From the NCBI GenBank assembly GCA_033763395.1, contig JANRKQ010000197.1, positions 14,386-78,385 of the forward strand: a stretch of DNA of 64,000 bases, read 5' to 3'. This document shows positions 35,567-44,457 of this stretch, piece after piece (position 1 is the stretch's first letter; every line of letters begins with the position of its first letter). A program made the position numbers and the translations under genes. The DNA comes from Xiheimicrobium sp033763395 (lineage in GTDB: Bacteria; Myxococcota; Myxococcia; Myxococcales; Myxococcaceae). The notes beneath the pieces were generated by a model that was not told the origin of the DNA, ran no database searches, and worked only from the letters and a program-made list of their open reading frames with translations.

Positions 35567-37978
35567 GTGGACGTCTCGGAACGCACGCTCACCGCCCTCG
35601 GCTTCGACGACGTCCGCGCGGCGATCGGCGCCCGCTGCCGCACGGAGATCGGCAAGGAGCGCGGCCTCAAGCGACCCTTCCTCGACGGCCTCGACGAAGT
35701 GCTCGCCAGCCTCGCCCTCGTCGACGAGGCGCGCGCCCTCAAGCAGGAGCCGCTCTCGCTTCCCCTGGGCGGACTCCTCGACCTCCGGGGCGCCATCGAC
35801 CGCGCCTCGAAGGGCGGCATGCTCGAGCCCCGCGAGTTGATGGCCATCTGCACGGCGCTCTTCGCGTTCGAGCGCACCTACGAGATCCTCCAGGAGCGGC
35901 GCGAGAAGGTCCCCGGGCTGGCTGCGCTCGGGCGCCGCCTCCCGCTCCTCGGGCGCCTGGCAACGCGGCTCGATCGCAGCTTCGAGGCCAGCGGAGAGAT
36001 CTCCGATCGCGCGAGTGACGGGCTGCGCGAGGCGCGCGAACGGGCGCGAGGCCTCCACCGGCGCATTCGTGGCCGCCTCGACGAGCTGCTCCGCGACGAG
36101 CGCTTCGCGGTGAACCTGCGCGAGGGCTACTACTCGGTCCGCAACGATCGCTACGTCGTCCCCGTGCTCTCGAGCCACCAGCGCGAGGTCGAGGGCATCG
36201 TCCACAACGCCAGCCAGTCGGGCCAGACGCTCTTCGTCGAGCCGCAAGAGCTCATCGGCCTCGGCAACGAGCTCGCCATCGCCCAGTCGGTCGTCCTGGA
36301 AGAGGAGCGCAAGGTGCTCCTCGAGCTGTCGAGCCTGGTCGCGCGCGAAGCCGGGAAGATCGAAGACGGCCTGCTCGCCTCGGCCGAGCTCGACGAACTC
36401 GAAGCCGTCGCACGCCTGTCCGACGAGCTGCTCGCCACCACCCCGGCCGTCCACCCCGCGAACGGACCGCTCCTGGTCCGCGGGCTCCGCCACCCGCGCC
36501 TGGTGCTCAAGGGCGATCAGGTGATCGCCAACGACGTCGACCTCTCCCAGGGCGCGCGCGCGCTCGTCGTCTCGGGTCCGAACGCCGGCGGGAAGACGGT
36601 CACCCTCACCGGCATCGGGCTGTGCGCCCTCATGGTGCGCGCCGGGCTGCCGATTCCGTGCGACCCCGGCTCGTCGATTCCCCTCTTCAACCAGGTGCAC
36701 TCGGCCATCGGCGACTTGCAGGACCTCGACCAGGGCCTGTCGACCTTCTCGGCGCACGTCACGGTGCTCAAGCAGGTGGTGGCCAACGCCCGCCGCGGGG
36801 CGCTGGTCCTGATCGACGAGATCGCGGCCGGTACCGATCCACGGGAAGGCGCGGCCATCGCCACCGCCGTGCTCGAAGACCTGCTCGAGAAGGGCGCGCT
36901 GGTGCTCGTCACCACCCACCTCGAAGAGCTCAAAGCCCTCGCGCACCTCGACCCACGCTTCGTGAACGGCCGGGTCGGCTTCGACGCGAAGAAGATGGCG
37001 CCCACGTACCGGCTGCAGCTCGGAGTCGCCGGCGCCTCGTCAGCCATCGACATCGCCCGGCGCGTGGGGCTGCCAGAGGCGATCTGTACCCGCGCGCAGC
37101 ACCTCTCGGAGAACGCGGGCGGAGCGCTCTCGAAGGCGCTGCAGGCCGCCGAAGACGAGCGTCGCAAGATGCTCGATCAGCGCGATCAGGCCGAGCGCGA
37201 CGCGAAGGAAGCCCGCGAGCTCAAGGCCCGGGCCGAGGCCCAGCACGCCGAGGTCGAGAAGAAGACGAAGGAAGAGGAGCAGCGCTTCCGGGAGGCGCTG
37301 CGCGCCGAGCTCGAGTTCGCCAGGGCCCAGGTGCGCGCCCTCGTCGACCGCCTCGAGTCCGATCGATCCGACAAGGCCCTCAAGGCCGCGAAGTCCGCCG
37401 CCGCCGAGCTGACGGAGCGCGCGAACGAGCAGGCGGTGGCCGAGCGGGCCGTGCGCGCAGAGCTCAAGTCGGGCCCCGAAGTCGTCGGCACCCTGGAGCT
37501 GAAGGTCGGAGCGAAGGCCCGTCACCGCTCCCTCGACGCCGAGGTCGAGATCGTCGACGTGACCCAGGACGCGGTGGTGGTGACGATGGGCGCTCTCCGC
37601 ATGCGCGTGCCTGCGTCGGAGCTGCTCCCGCCGAAGAAGGCTGCGGTGGCGCCGAGTCGCTTCCCCTCCCCTGCCGGCAAGAAGGACGAGCAGCTCAAGC
37701 GGGCCGAGGCCTCGGCCGCCAAGCCGATGACGCTGGCGAGCCCGACCCTCGATCTGCGAGGCCAGCGCGCCGAAGACGCGCTCCGGGAGGTCGAACGGTT
37801 CCTCGATCGGGCGTCGCGCGATGGCGAGGCCGCGGTGATTCTCCTCCACGGCCACGGCACCGGCGCGCTGAAGAAGGAGATCCGCGAGGCGCTCCGTGGG
37901 TCGCCCTACGCGAAGTCCTTCCGGCCGGGTGACGCGCCCGAGGGCGGCGACGGCGTGACGGTGGTGGAGCTGGCGTGA
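35567..37978 (+). CDS. mutS2: Endonuclease MutS2 (MutS family ATPase with Smr domain)
   Basis: An 803-residue protein. The clamp/core region (1-300) leads to the MutS ATPase domain: Walker A GPNAGGKT (337-344), LSTFSAHVT, the Walker B segment ALVLIDEIAAGTDPREG and TTHLEELKALA. A long charged coiled coil (about 510-620) and a KOW-like beta segment follow. The C-terminal Smr nuclease domain has LDLRGQRAEDALREVERF and HGHGTGALK. MutS2 suppresses homologous recombination and can split collided ribosomes in Bacillus. GTG at 35567 has GGAG six bases upstream. Its stop overlaps the dus start (GTGA). Confidence 0.93.
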   Translation: MDVSERTLTALGFDDVRAAIGARCRTEIGKERGLKRPFLDGLDEVLASLALVDEARALKQEPLSLPLGGLLDLRGAIDRASKGGMLEPRELMAICTALFAFERTYEILQERREKVPGLAALGRRLPLLGRLATRLDRSFEASGEISDRASDGLREARERARGLHRRIRGRLDELLRDERFAVNLREGYYSVRNDRYVVPVLSSHQREVEGIVHNASQSGQTLFVEPQELIGLGNELAIAQSVVLEEERKVLLELSSLVAREAGKIEDGLLASAELDELEAVARLSDELLATTPAVHPANGPLLVRGLRHPRLVLKGDQVIANDVDLSQGARALVVSGPNAGGKTVTLTGIGLCALMVRAGLPIPCDPGSSIPLFNQVHSAIGDLQDLDQGLSTFSAHVTVLKQVVANARRGALVLIDEIAAGTDPREGAAIATAVLEDLLEKGALVLVTTHLEELKALAHLDPRFVNGRVGFDAKKMAPTYRLQLGVAGASSAIDIARRVGLPEAICTRAQHLSENAGGALSKALQAAEDERRKMLDQRDQAERDAKEARELKARAEAQHAEVEKKTKEEEQRFREALRAELEFARAQVRALVDRLESDRSDKALKAAKSAAAELTERANEQAVAERAVRAELKSGPEVVGTLELKVGAKARHRSLDAEVEIVDVTQDAVVVTMGALRMRVPASELLPPKKAAVAPSRFPSPAGKKDEQLKRAEASAAKPMTLASPTLDLRGQRAEDALREVERFLDRASRDGEAAVILLHGHGTGALKKEIREALRGSPYAKSFRPGDAPEGGDGVTVVELA

Positions 37979-38934
37979 AGCTCGGCAGTCTGGAGCTCGC
38001 GACGCCCTTTCTCCTCTCACCCCTCGAGAGCGTGTCGAACGCGCCGTTCCGCCGGTTGTGCTGGTCGCTCGGCGCCGGGCTGACGTGGACCGAGATGATC
38101 CGCGCCCGGGGCATCGTCCGGAACAATAAGAGCACGATCGAGCTGATCGACTCCTTCGACGCCGACGTGCCGACGGGGCTGCAGCTCATGGTCGTGAACG
38201 AGGGAGAGCTCCGGGCAGCGCTCGAGACGCTCGAGCGGCTGGCAACGTCGACACTGCCGCACCTGCGCAACCTCGTCGCCGTCGATCTCAACTTCGGGTG
38301 TCCCTCGCCCGAGGTGATCAAGGTGGGGGCCGGGCCCGCGCTCCTCAAGCGCCGCAACAAGCTGCAGGCGATCTTCGAGGAGCTTCGAGGGTGGAAGCAG
38401 CGCACCTCGCTCGGCATCGGCGCGGTGACGGCGAAGATCCGCCTCGGGCTCAACCGCGTCGAGATGGATCAGAAGGTGTACCTGCCCATCGTCGAGCTGG
38501 CGAACGAGTTCCTCGACGGCCTCACGGTGCACGCCCGCCACGCCCGTGAAGAGTCGACGACGCCGGCGCACTGGGAGGCCATCGCCGAGGTGAAGCGCGC
38601 CGCCTCCGTGCCCATCATCGGCAACGGAGACGTCACGTCGCTCGAGACCGCGCAGCGCCTGCTGCGCGAGACGGGCTGCGACGGGGTGATGATCGCCCGC
38701 GGCGCGATTCGCTCCCCCTGGATCTTCCGCGAGCTGACCGGCCGCGGCTCGGGCCAGCCAACGCTCGCCGAGCTCGATGAGGCCGAGGCGGCGTGGAAGG
38801 AGCGCGCCACCGCGCTCGGCAGCAAGCCCAAGTTCTTCGAGTGGCACACCGAGGGGTTCCGTCGCATGCGCGCGCGGCTCACGGGTCGACCGCTCGTGGG
38901 CCCGACGATGCCGCAGACCGATCACATGAAGTGA
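37975..38934 (+). CDS. dus: tRNA-dihydrouridine synthase
   Basis: A 319-residue FMN enzyme that reduces uridine in tRNA D-loops. The TIM barrel opens with ATPFLLSPLESVSNAPFRRL. The active site DLNFGCPSPEV carries the catalytic Cys in NxGCP, followed by TAKIRLGLN, LTVHARHARE, IIGNGDV and CDGVMIARGAIRSPWIF phosphate-binding loops. The N-terminal barrel sequence is unusual (LESVSN rather than MAGVTD), so I do not assign DusA, B or C. GTG at 37975 overlaps the mutS2 stop. A DUF2199 remnant follows 29 bases later. Confidence 0.9.
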   Translation: MKLGSLELATPFLLSPLESVSNAPFRRLCWSLGAGLTWTEMIRARGIVRNNKSTIELIDSFDADVPTGLQLMVVNEGELRAALETLERLATSTLPHLRNLVAVDLNFGCPSPEVIKVGAGPALLKRRNKLQAIFEELRGWKQRTSLGIGAVTAKIRLGLNRVEMDQKVYLPIVELANEFLDGLTVHARHAREESTTPAHWEAIAEVKRAASVPIIGNGDVTSLETAQRLLRETGCDGVMIARGAIRSPWIFRELTGRGSGQPTLAELDEAEAAWKERATALGSKPKFFEWHTEGFRRMRARLTGRPLVGPTMPQTDHMK

Positions 38935-38963
38935 ACGCCGCGACGGTGGCAGACTCGCGCCTC

Positions 38964-39092
38964 ATGGCCTTCACGTGCGCCTGCTGCGGCCGAGCCCACG
39001 ACGAGCTGCCCGAATTGGCGGCGCCACTGCCCCACTTCGTCCACGCCCTGCCGCCGGACGTGCGCCAGTTGACCGCACGTCGCGAACCCTGA
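38964..39092 (+). pseudogene. Truncated DUF2199 remnant
   Basis: A 42-residue open frame resembling only the N-terminus of DUF2199 proteins: FTCACCGRAHDELPELAAPL with the C-x-x-C-G-x-x-H zinc-like pattern, then ALPPDVRQL. Intact members are about three to four times longer. The frame ends two bases before the convergent RNase R stop, as if the rest was deleted. No ribosome-binding site is visible. It may be a decaying gene or a short zinc-knuckle protein. Confidence 0.5.
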
Positions 39093-39094
39093 CG

Positions 39095-41902
39095 TCACCG
39101 GCGACGTCCACCCCGGTCGCGACCACCGCCACGTCGGTCGTCGCCTCGTCGATCATCGCGCGAGTCCCGATCGTCCGATGAGCGGCCCCGGGGGGCGCCT
39201 CCCAACGGCTTGCCACCACGCTCCCGCCACAACCGGTCGAGCACGGCGCGCGCGTCGAAGCCCTTCCCGGTTGGCGGGCCAAACGGAGCCTCGTCCTTCG
39301 GGCCATCGGTCGGGCGCTCCTCGCGACGCACGGGGGGCTCGAACGACTTCCGCGCCGGGCGCTCATCACGGGGCGCTGGCTCGAACGACTTCCGGGGCCG
39401 CTCCTCTTCACGGGGCGCCTCGAACGACTTCCGTGAGGGCGAGCGCTCGTCACGCGCCGCGCCGAAGCCCTTGCGTCCAGACCGATCCTCGCGCCGCGTC
39501 CCGAACGACTTCTTCGCAGCCCCTCGGCGCTGGTCGCCGTGCCGGGTGCCCTCGTGCCGAACGACGCGCCGTGGTTCGCCATGCTCGTCGTCGCCATCGT
39601 CGGCGAACGCCTCGATGCCGAAGTCCATCTGCTTCTTCGTGAGGTTCACCGCGAGCAGCGTCGCCGTGCACTTCTGCCCCACCTTCACCACGCGCCCGTC
39701 GCCGAACGAGAGCCGGTAGGTGGCCTGGTCGAACTCGAACTCGGGGTAGACGGTCTCGCCCTTCACCAGGCCCTCGACGTACAGCCCGTCGAGCTCGACG
39801 AAGAAGCCGTGATCGGTGAGCGACGACACGGTGGCCGCGAACGACTCGCCCACGCGGTTCTTCATGAGCAGGCAGCTGTAGAGCGCGTTCACCTCACGCT
39901 CGACGAGCATGGCGGCGCGCTCGCGCTCGCTCGAGTGCTGGGCCATCGACTCGAGCTCTTCGAGGTCGCGCTCGTTGTTCTCGTGGCCCTCCCACCACTG
40001 CTTGAGCAGCCGGTGCACCAACAGGTCCGGGTAGCGGCGAATGGGCGAGGTGAAGTGCAGGTAGTCCTCGGCGCCCAGGCCATAGTGGCCGCTCGTCTCG
40101 GACGAGTAGACGGCCTGCATCATCGAGCGCAGCGCCAGCTGGTGGAGCGCCTTCTGCTCCGGGTGGCCGTCGAGATCTTTGAGGAGCTGGTTGAGCTGCT
40201 TCGAGCCGATGCGGCCCTTCGGCACCGTCACGCCATACGCACCCAGCAGCGTGAGGAAGGCCGACAGCCGGTCTTCGTCGGGCTCGCCGTGGAAGCGGTT
40301 CACCGTCACGCGCTCGTGCTTGCGGAACTCGCGGGCCACGGCCTCGTTCGCGGCCAGCATGCACTCTTCGACGAGGCGGTGGCTCTCCCAGCGCTCCCGT
40401 CGCACCAGCTTGACCGGGAGCCCGTCGTCGCCGAGCTCAGGCCGCGTCTCGGGGAGATCGAAGTCGACCGCGCCACGCCGTACGCGCATGGCATTGAGCG
40501 CCTTCATGAGGCGGTGCGCCTCTTTGAGCATCGGCGCGAGGTGGTTGCGGTGCGGCACGTCCGTACCGTTCAGCACCTCGTGCACCTCGGTGTACGTGCA
40601 CCGCGCCTGGCTGCGCATCACCGCCGGGTACAGCTCGGTGGCGAGCGGCTCTCCGCGCTCATCGATGCGCAGATCGGCCACCATGCACAGGCGGTCTTCG
40701 TCGGGCTTGAGCGAGCAGAGGCCGTTCGAGAGGCGCTCCGGGAGCATCGGCAGCACGCGCCCCGGCAGGTACACGCTGGTGGCCCGGTGCAGCCCCTCGG
40801 CATCGAGCGCGCTCTTCGGGGTCACGTAGTGCGAGACATCGGCGATGGCGACCACCAGTCGCCAGCCGTCATCGGTCGCCTCGACGAAGATCGCGTCGTC
40901 GAAGTCGCGCGCGTCTTCACCGTCGATGGTGACGAGCGGGAGCGAGCGCAGATCCTTGCGCCCCTGCAGGTCGGCCTTCGTCAGCTCGAGCGGAAAGGCG
41001 TCGGCTTCGTCCATCACGTCATCGGGGAACTCGTCGTGAAAGCCCCGCGAGAAGGCGATCGACAACACCTCGACGGAGTGATCGGCCTCGGCGCCGAGCG
41101 AGCCCGACACTTCGCCCACCAGGCGGTGCTCGTGGCCCTGGAGCAGCTTCTCTCCCACGCCCAGGCGCACCTTGACGAGATCGCCCGGCCGCGCGAGCTG
41201 GGTCTTCGGCACGTCGATGAGCCCCAGCTCGGCCTCACGCGGCTCGACCCAGGCCTTGCCCTTGCGCTCGACGTAGGTGCCGATGAGGTGCTGGCGCGTC
41301 CGCCGCTTCACCTCGACGATGCGCCCAAGCGTCCGGCCACCGCGCTGGGGCACGACCTCGACGACGACCCGATCGTGATCGAGCGCCTTGCGGGCCTGAT
41401 CCGGCGGAATGAACACGTCCTCCGACTTGCCGACGAGGGCGCGGACGAAAGCGAAGCCGTCGGGGTGGTGGTTGATGATGCCCTCGACCAGCACCGGCTG
41501 GGGGCCTTTCGCCCCGCCCGACGGTTTGAGCGGCGCGCGAGCCGGCTTCTCGTCGCGCGTCGCCACAGGCCGTGAAGGCGCAACGCCGAACGGGACCTCG
41601 CGAGCGGGCTCCTTGCGGGCGCCTGCGCGGAAGCCCGGGGCCACGCCAGCCTTCGCGCGCACCCCCGCCGGCTTCTTCGAGTCCCACGCCGGGCCCGACT
41701 TCCGCTCGTGCTCGCGGCCCGGCACGCCGAAGCGCTTGCCGTCGCGCTCGAGGCGCCCGTCCTTCACCAGATCGCGCAAGACGCGCTTGAGCTCCATCTG
41801 CTCGCCGGGGTGGAGCCCACCCGCGCGCAGCAATTCCTTCAGTCCCACCAGACGCCCCGCGCTCTGCACGAGGGCCAACACCTGCTCTGCTTCAATCGCC
41901 AA
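39095..41902 (-). CDS. rnr: Ribonuclease R with long basic C-terminal repeat tail
   Basis: A 935-residue 3'-5' exoribonuclease. Domains in order: winged-helix-like N-terminus (1-60), a basic Lys/Arg/Pro linker (65-135), cold-shock-type RNA-binding domains (HHPDGFAFVRAL, DVFIPPDQARKALDHDRVVV), the RNB catalytic domain with DGEDARDFDD (327-336) holding the metal-binding aspartates, and an S1 domain (GFFVELDGLYVEGLV). The last roughly 95 residues form a low-complexity tail with repeated KSFE-P and RxER units ending in GRDRGGRRR. The start is TTG at 41902, with GGAAG five to six bases upstream. A role in decay of structured RNA and ribosome quality control is expected. Confidence 0.93.
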   Translation of the reverse strand: MAIEAEQVLALVQSAGRLVGLKELLRAGGLHPGEQMELKRVLRDLVKDGRLERDGKRFGVPGREHERKSGPAWDSKKPAGVRAKAGVAPGFRAGARKEPAREVPFGVAPSRPVATRDEKPARAPLKPSGGAKGPQPVLVEGIINHHPDGFAFVRALVGKSEDVFIPPDQARKALDHDRVVVEVVPQRGGRTLGRIVEVKRRTRQHLIGTYVERKGKAWVEPREAELGLIDVPKTQLARPGDLVKVRLGVGEKLLQGHEHRLVGEVSGSLGAEADHSVEVLSIAFSRGFHDEFPDDVMDEADAFPLELTKADLQGRKDLRSLPLVTIDGEDARDFDDAIFVEATDDGWRLVVAIADVSHYVTPKSALDAEGLHRATSVYLPGRVLPMLPERLSNGLCSLKPDEDRLCMVADLRIDERGEPLATELYPAVMRSQARCTYTEVHEVLNGTDVPHRNHLAPMLKEAHRLMKALNAMRVRRGAVDFDLPETRPELGDDGLPVKLVRRERWESHRLVEECMLAANEAVAREFRKHERVTVNRFHGEPDEDRLSAFLTLLGAYGVTVPKGRIGSKQLNQLLKDLDGHPEQKALHQLALRSMMQAVYSSETSGHYGLGAEDYLHFTSPIRRYPDLLVHRLLKQWWEGHENNERDLEELESMAQHSSERERAAMLVEREVNALYSCLLMKNRVGESFAATVSSLTDHGFFVELDGLYVEGLVKGETVYPEFEFDQATYRLSFGDGRVVKVGQKCTATLLAVNLTKKQMDFGIEAFADDGDDEHGEPRRVVRHEGTRHGDQRRGAAKKSFGTRREDRSGRKGFGAARDERSPSRKSFEAPREEERPRKSFEPAPRDERPARKSFEPPVRREERPTDGPKDEAPFGPPTGKGFDARAVLDRLWRERGGKPLGGAPRGRSSDDRDSRDDRRGDDRRGGGRDRGGRRR

Positions 41903-42163
41903 TCAATCTTCCAATCGTGAGGAGTCTGGGCTTGTTGCACGACGACCGACTCTGCGCGCGGCGACCCTTCGCCGCACGTCCGGTGACATCGTACGAGGTT
42001 TCAGGACGGCCCGAAGGCGCCAGACGACATTCGGCCACCCGGTGGCGGCCGACGTCCCGAACCTGAGAATAACGACGCCCCACCCCGCGCGCCCGATGAG
42101 CGTACGAAGCGGGGCGTCTCGAGGCGCCGACGTGGAGCCCAGCGGGGCCCTGACCAGCCGGCG

Positions 42164-42892
42164 TCAGTAGTACCAGGCCGCGCCAATCGAGGGCGTGACC
42201 AGCCCGAGGAGCGCCGAGCCGTTGGTGAAGCCCAGGCGGAAGCCGAGCCCGATGCGCCCGGACACCGAGAACTGCGGGCTGAAGAAGTACTCGGCGCCAG
42301 CGCCGGCCTGCACCGTGAGCGCCATGGACGAGACGGGGTCACCGCCGACGCCCGTGACGACGCCAGCCTGCACGTTGATGAGCGGACGGAGCGCCTCGCC
42401 GACGGAGCCGAAGTGGTAGTCCATTCCGACGATGCCGGCGAAGCCGAGCGCGAACGACGGGCTGAGCGCCATGCCGAACCCCACGTCGATGAGGAGCGTG
42501 AAGCCGTCGGTGGCCCAGTACGAGAGGCCAACCGTCCCGACCGGAGTCGGCTGGGCGGTGCCGCTCGCAGCGCCCACGAGCTGCCCACCCGGTCCGTAGC
42601 TCGCCCGAATGCCGAACGCGCCAGCGCCCGCCGAGACCATGCCCTCGCGCGGCGCCTCGGACGTGGCGGCCTTCTTCGCCTCGTCCTTCTTCTTGCTCGA
42701 CGACGAGCCCTTCGAGCCCCACGGGTTCGAGTCGGTGGTGTTCTGGTTCGTCGACGTGTCCGGCGGCGGGGGCTCCTGCTTCGGCTTGTTGGCGCTCGAG
42801 TCAGGCGTCACCGGGGTGATCTCGGTCCCGATCTCCTGCGCGAACACCGACGACGCCACCACGAGCATCAACGCAACACTCAGTCGCTTCAC
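42164..42892 (-). CDS. Outer-membrane beta-barrel protein
   Basis: A 242-residue protein with a signal peptide (ALMLVVASSVFAQ), a Pro/Ser/Thr/Asn-rich linker and a Lys/Ser-rich stretch (SSSSKKKDEAKK). A barrel-like domain of alternating strands follows (VGTVGLSYWATDGFTLLIDV, ALTVQAGAGAEYFFSPQFSV) ending in an aromatic pair (GAAWYY), typical of outer-membrane proteins. AGGAGG with a GCAAGGCC spacer before GTG 42892 fixes the start, rather than an ATG at 42937. Channel function is unknown. The 41903-42163 gap downstream shows a gacgcccc/ggggcgtc inverted repeat but no gene. Confidence 0.75.
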   Translation of the reverse strand: MKRLSVALMLVVASSVFAQEIGTEITPVTPDSSANKPKQEPPPPDTSTNQNTTDSNPWGSKGSSSSKKKDEAKKAATSEAPREGMVSAGAGAFGIRASYGPGGQLVGAASGTAQPTPVGTVGLSYWATDGFTLLIDVGFGMALSPSFALGFAGIVGMDYHFGSVGEALRPLINVQAGVVTGVGGDPVSSMALTVQAGAGAEYFFSPQFSVSGRIGLGFRLGFTNGSALLGLVTPSIGAAWYY

Positions 42893-42933
42893 GGCCTTGC
42901 CTCCTGCACTCGAACGAACGGCACGATGGTGAA

Positions 42934-44283
42934 TCACCCGGGGAGCACGACCTCGAGCGGCTTCACGTCGACGGTGAGCCGGAACTGCTTCGAGACCTGC
43001 ATGGGGTTGTGGGTCTTCGCGAGGAAGAAGTCGACGTCGAGCACACCGGGGTTCCGCGGCGTGAAGAAGAACTCACGCACGGGCCCGTTGGGGTCGAGGT
43101 TCACCTCGCGCAGCGACAGCCGCTTGGCCATCGCCGGCTCGATGCTCCACACGTAGCCCTGGCGCTCGGGCAGCTTCACCACCAGCCCGTTGTTCACCTT
43201 GAGCGACGCGTTCTTCGGCGCGCTCGAGGCGCCTTCGATGGTGGAGATCTCGATGGTGTCGCGCGAGACGGGCGGGTACTCGGGCGCCCGCGGCTCGCAG
43301 ACCTCGGCCTGAATGGTGCCGCCCCAGCCGGTGAGCTTCTCGATGACACCGGTGGCTACCATGATCTCGCCCACGTACTTCTTGAGGCCCTTCTGGGCCT
43401 TGCCCTCGATGGTGAAGGCGACCTGCTGGCGCGTGCCGGGATTCGACACGACGAGGTAGAACTCGTCGCCGCTCATCTCGAGGCGGCCGCGCAGGGTGGC
43501 GTAGCCCTTCTGCCCGACCGACATGCCGGGCTGGCCCAGGGTCTCGACCTCGCCGGGCGAGAACAGCCGCAGCCGGTTCTCTTCGACGACGGGCTCGACG
43601 GCGACTGGTGCGTCCGCCTCGATCTTCTTGGGCGTGTACTTCCGCACGTCGACCGACCCGCCGTAGTTGTGGTTCTTCCGAATGAGCCCCGAGACCGACA
43701 CCCGGTAGTCCACGTAGGCCGGCAACACTTCTTGATCGGGGCCCTGGAGGAGGAACCACAGCTCGCGCCGGTCGCGACCGATGACCTCGAGGTACGGGAA
43801 GCCCTGGTAGACGATGAGGCGGCCCTTGAGCGGGCCCTCGCCGATGACGCCGCGCGCGCCAACGGTGAGCACCTGCTCCATCTCGCGGGGGGTGAGCGGC
43901 TCGACCTCGGCCGGCAGCTTCGTGCGACGCGGCATCGGCTTGTCGGGCATCGGGCCAGCCCAGCCGTCGCTGCGACGGGTGGGCGCGCTCAACGTCGGCG
44001 GAGGAATCGCCGCGCCCTTCCCGCCAGCCTTCTTCTCACCCTTCCCCGGGGCCTTCGCGGCGGGAGCAGGCGCAGGCGCGGTGGCCTTCCTGGGCTCAGC
44101 CGCCTTCTTCGGCTCGGCGGCGGGCTTGGTTGCGGCCTTCGGAGCCTTCGCCGCCGGCTTCGCAGCCTTCGCGGGCGCCTTCTTCGGCGCGGCTTTTTTC
44201 GGCGCCGACCTCGCGGCGGCCTTCTTCGGGGCGGGCTTCTTCACGGACTTCGGCTTGCGGGCAGCGGCCTTCGATTTTGCCAA
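42934..44283 (-). CDS. Chagasin-like domain protein with histone-H1-like AKP-rich N-terminal tail
   Basis: A 449-residue protein. The first 85 or so residues are Lys/Ala/Pro repeats (KKPAPKKAAARSAPKKAAPK and similar), like eukaryotic histone H1 tails. A middle domain follows (EMEQVLTVGARGVIGEGPLK, FLLQGPDQEVLPAYVDYRVS). Residues near 345-449 (NNGLVVKLPERQGYVWSI, FFFTPRNPGVLDVDFFLAK, RLTVDVKPLEV) resemble the chagasin/I42 cysteine-protease-inhibitor fold. TTG at 44283 has GGAGA six bases upstream and a TTGACC-GATAGT promoter behind it. There is no signal peptide, so a nucleoid or cytoplasmic place is possible. The fold assignment is an inference. Confidence 0.7.
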   Translation of the reverse strand: MAKSKAAARKPKSVKKPAPKKAAARSAPKKAAPKKAPAKAAKPAAKAPKAATKPAAEPKKAAEPRKATAPAPAPAAKAPGKGEKKAGGKGAAIPPPTLSAPTRRSDGWAGPMPDKPMPRRTKLPAEVEPLTPREMEQVLTVGARGVIGEGPLKGRLIVYQGFPYLEVIGRDRRELWFLLQGPDQEVLPAYVDYRVSVSGLIRKNHNYGGSVDVRKYTPKKIEADAPVAVEPVVEENRLRLFSPGEVETLGQPGMSVGQKGYATLRGRLEMSGDEFYLVVSNPGTRQQVAFTIEGKAQKGLKKYVGEIMVATGVIEKLTGWGGTIQAEVCEPRAPEYPPVSRDTIEISTIEGASSAPKNASLKVNNGLVVKLPERQGYVWSIEPAMAKRLSLREVNLDPNGPVREFFFTPRNPGVLDVDFFLAKTHNPMQVSKQFRLTVDVKPLEVVLPG

Positions 44284-44326
44284 CGCTGTCTCCTTCGGCG
44301 CGCTCGCACTGGAGCGGAGCGGCGCC

Positions 44327-44354
44327 ACTATCGCACCCTCGGCCCCTCGGTCAA
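44327..44354 (-). promoter_or_regulatory. Sigma-70-like promoter for the AKP-tail gene
   Basis: TTGACC (44349-44354) and GATAGT (44327-44332) on the minus strand with a 16-base spacer; transcription would begin about 37 bases before the TTG start. An AT-rich block (44365-44384) upstream may act as an UP-like element or serve moeA. Confidence 0.45.
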
Positions 44355-44457
44355 TCCAAACCCTGCATTTTCTTGTGTTTTTTCGATCCTGAAACGGCAG
44401 AACCCATGGGTTTCGATGGGTTGCCGATGCGGCCTGACACCAGTAGGACACCGCGTC

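Noticed and set aside
41903..42163. gacgcccc...ggggcgtc inverted repeat as a structured RNA
   Set aside because: Only an 8-base stem with a large loop; no conserved element is recognisable and no T-run follows.
44401..44412. Palindrome aacccatgggtt before moeA as an operator
   Set aside because: A single 12-base palindrome without a second copy or a known regulator nearby is weak evidence.
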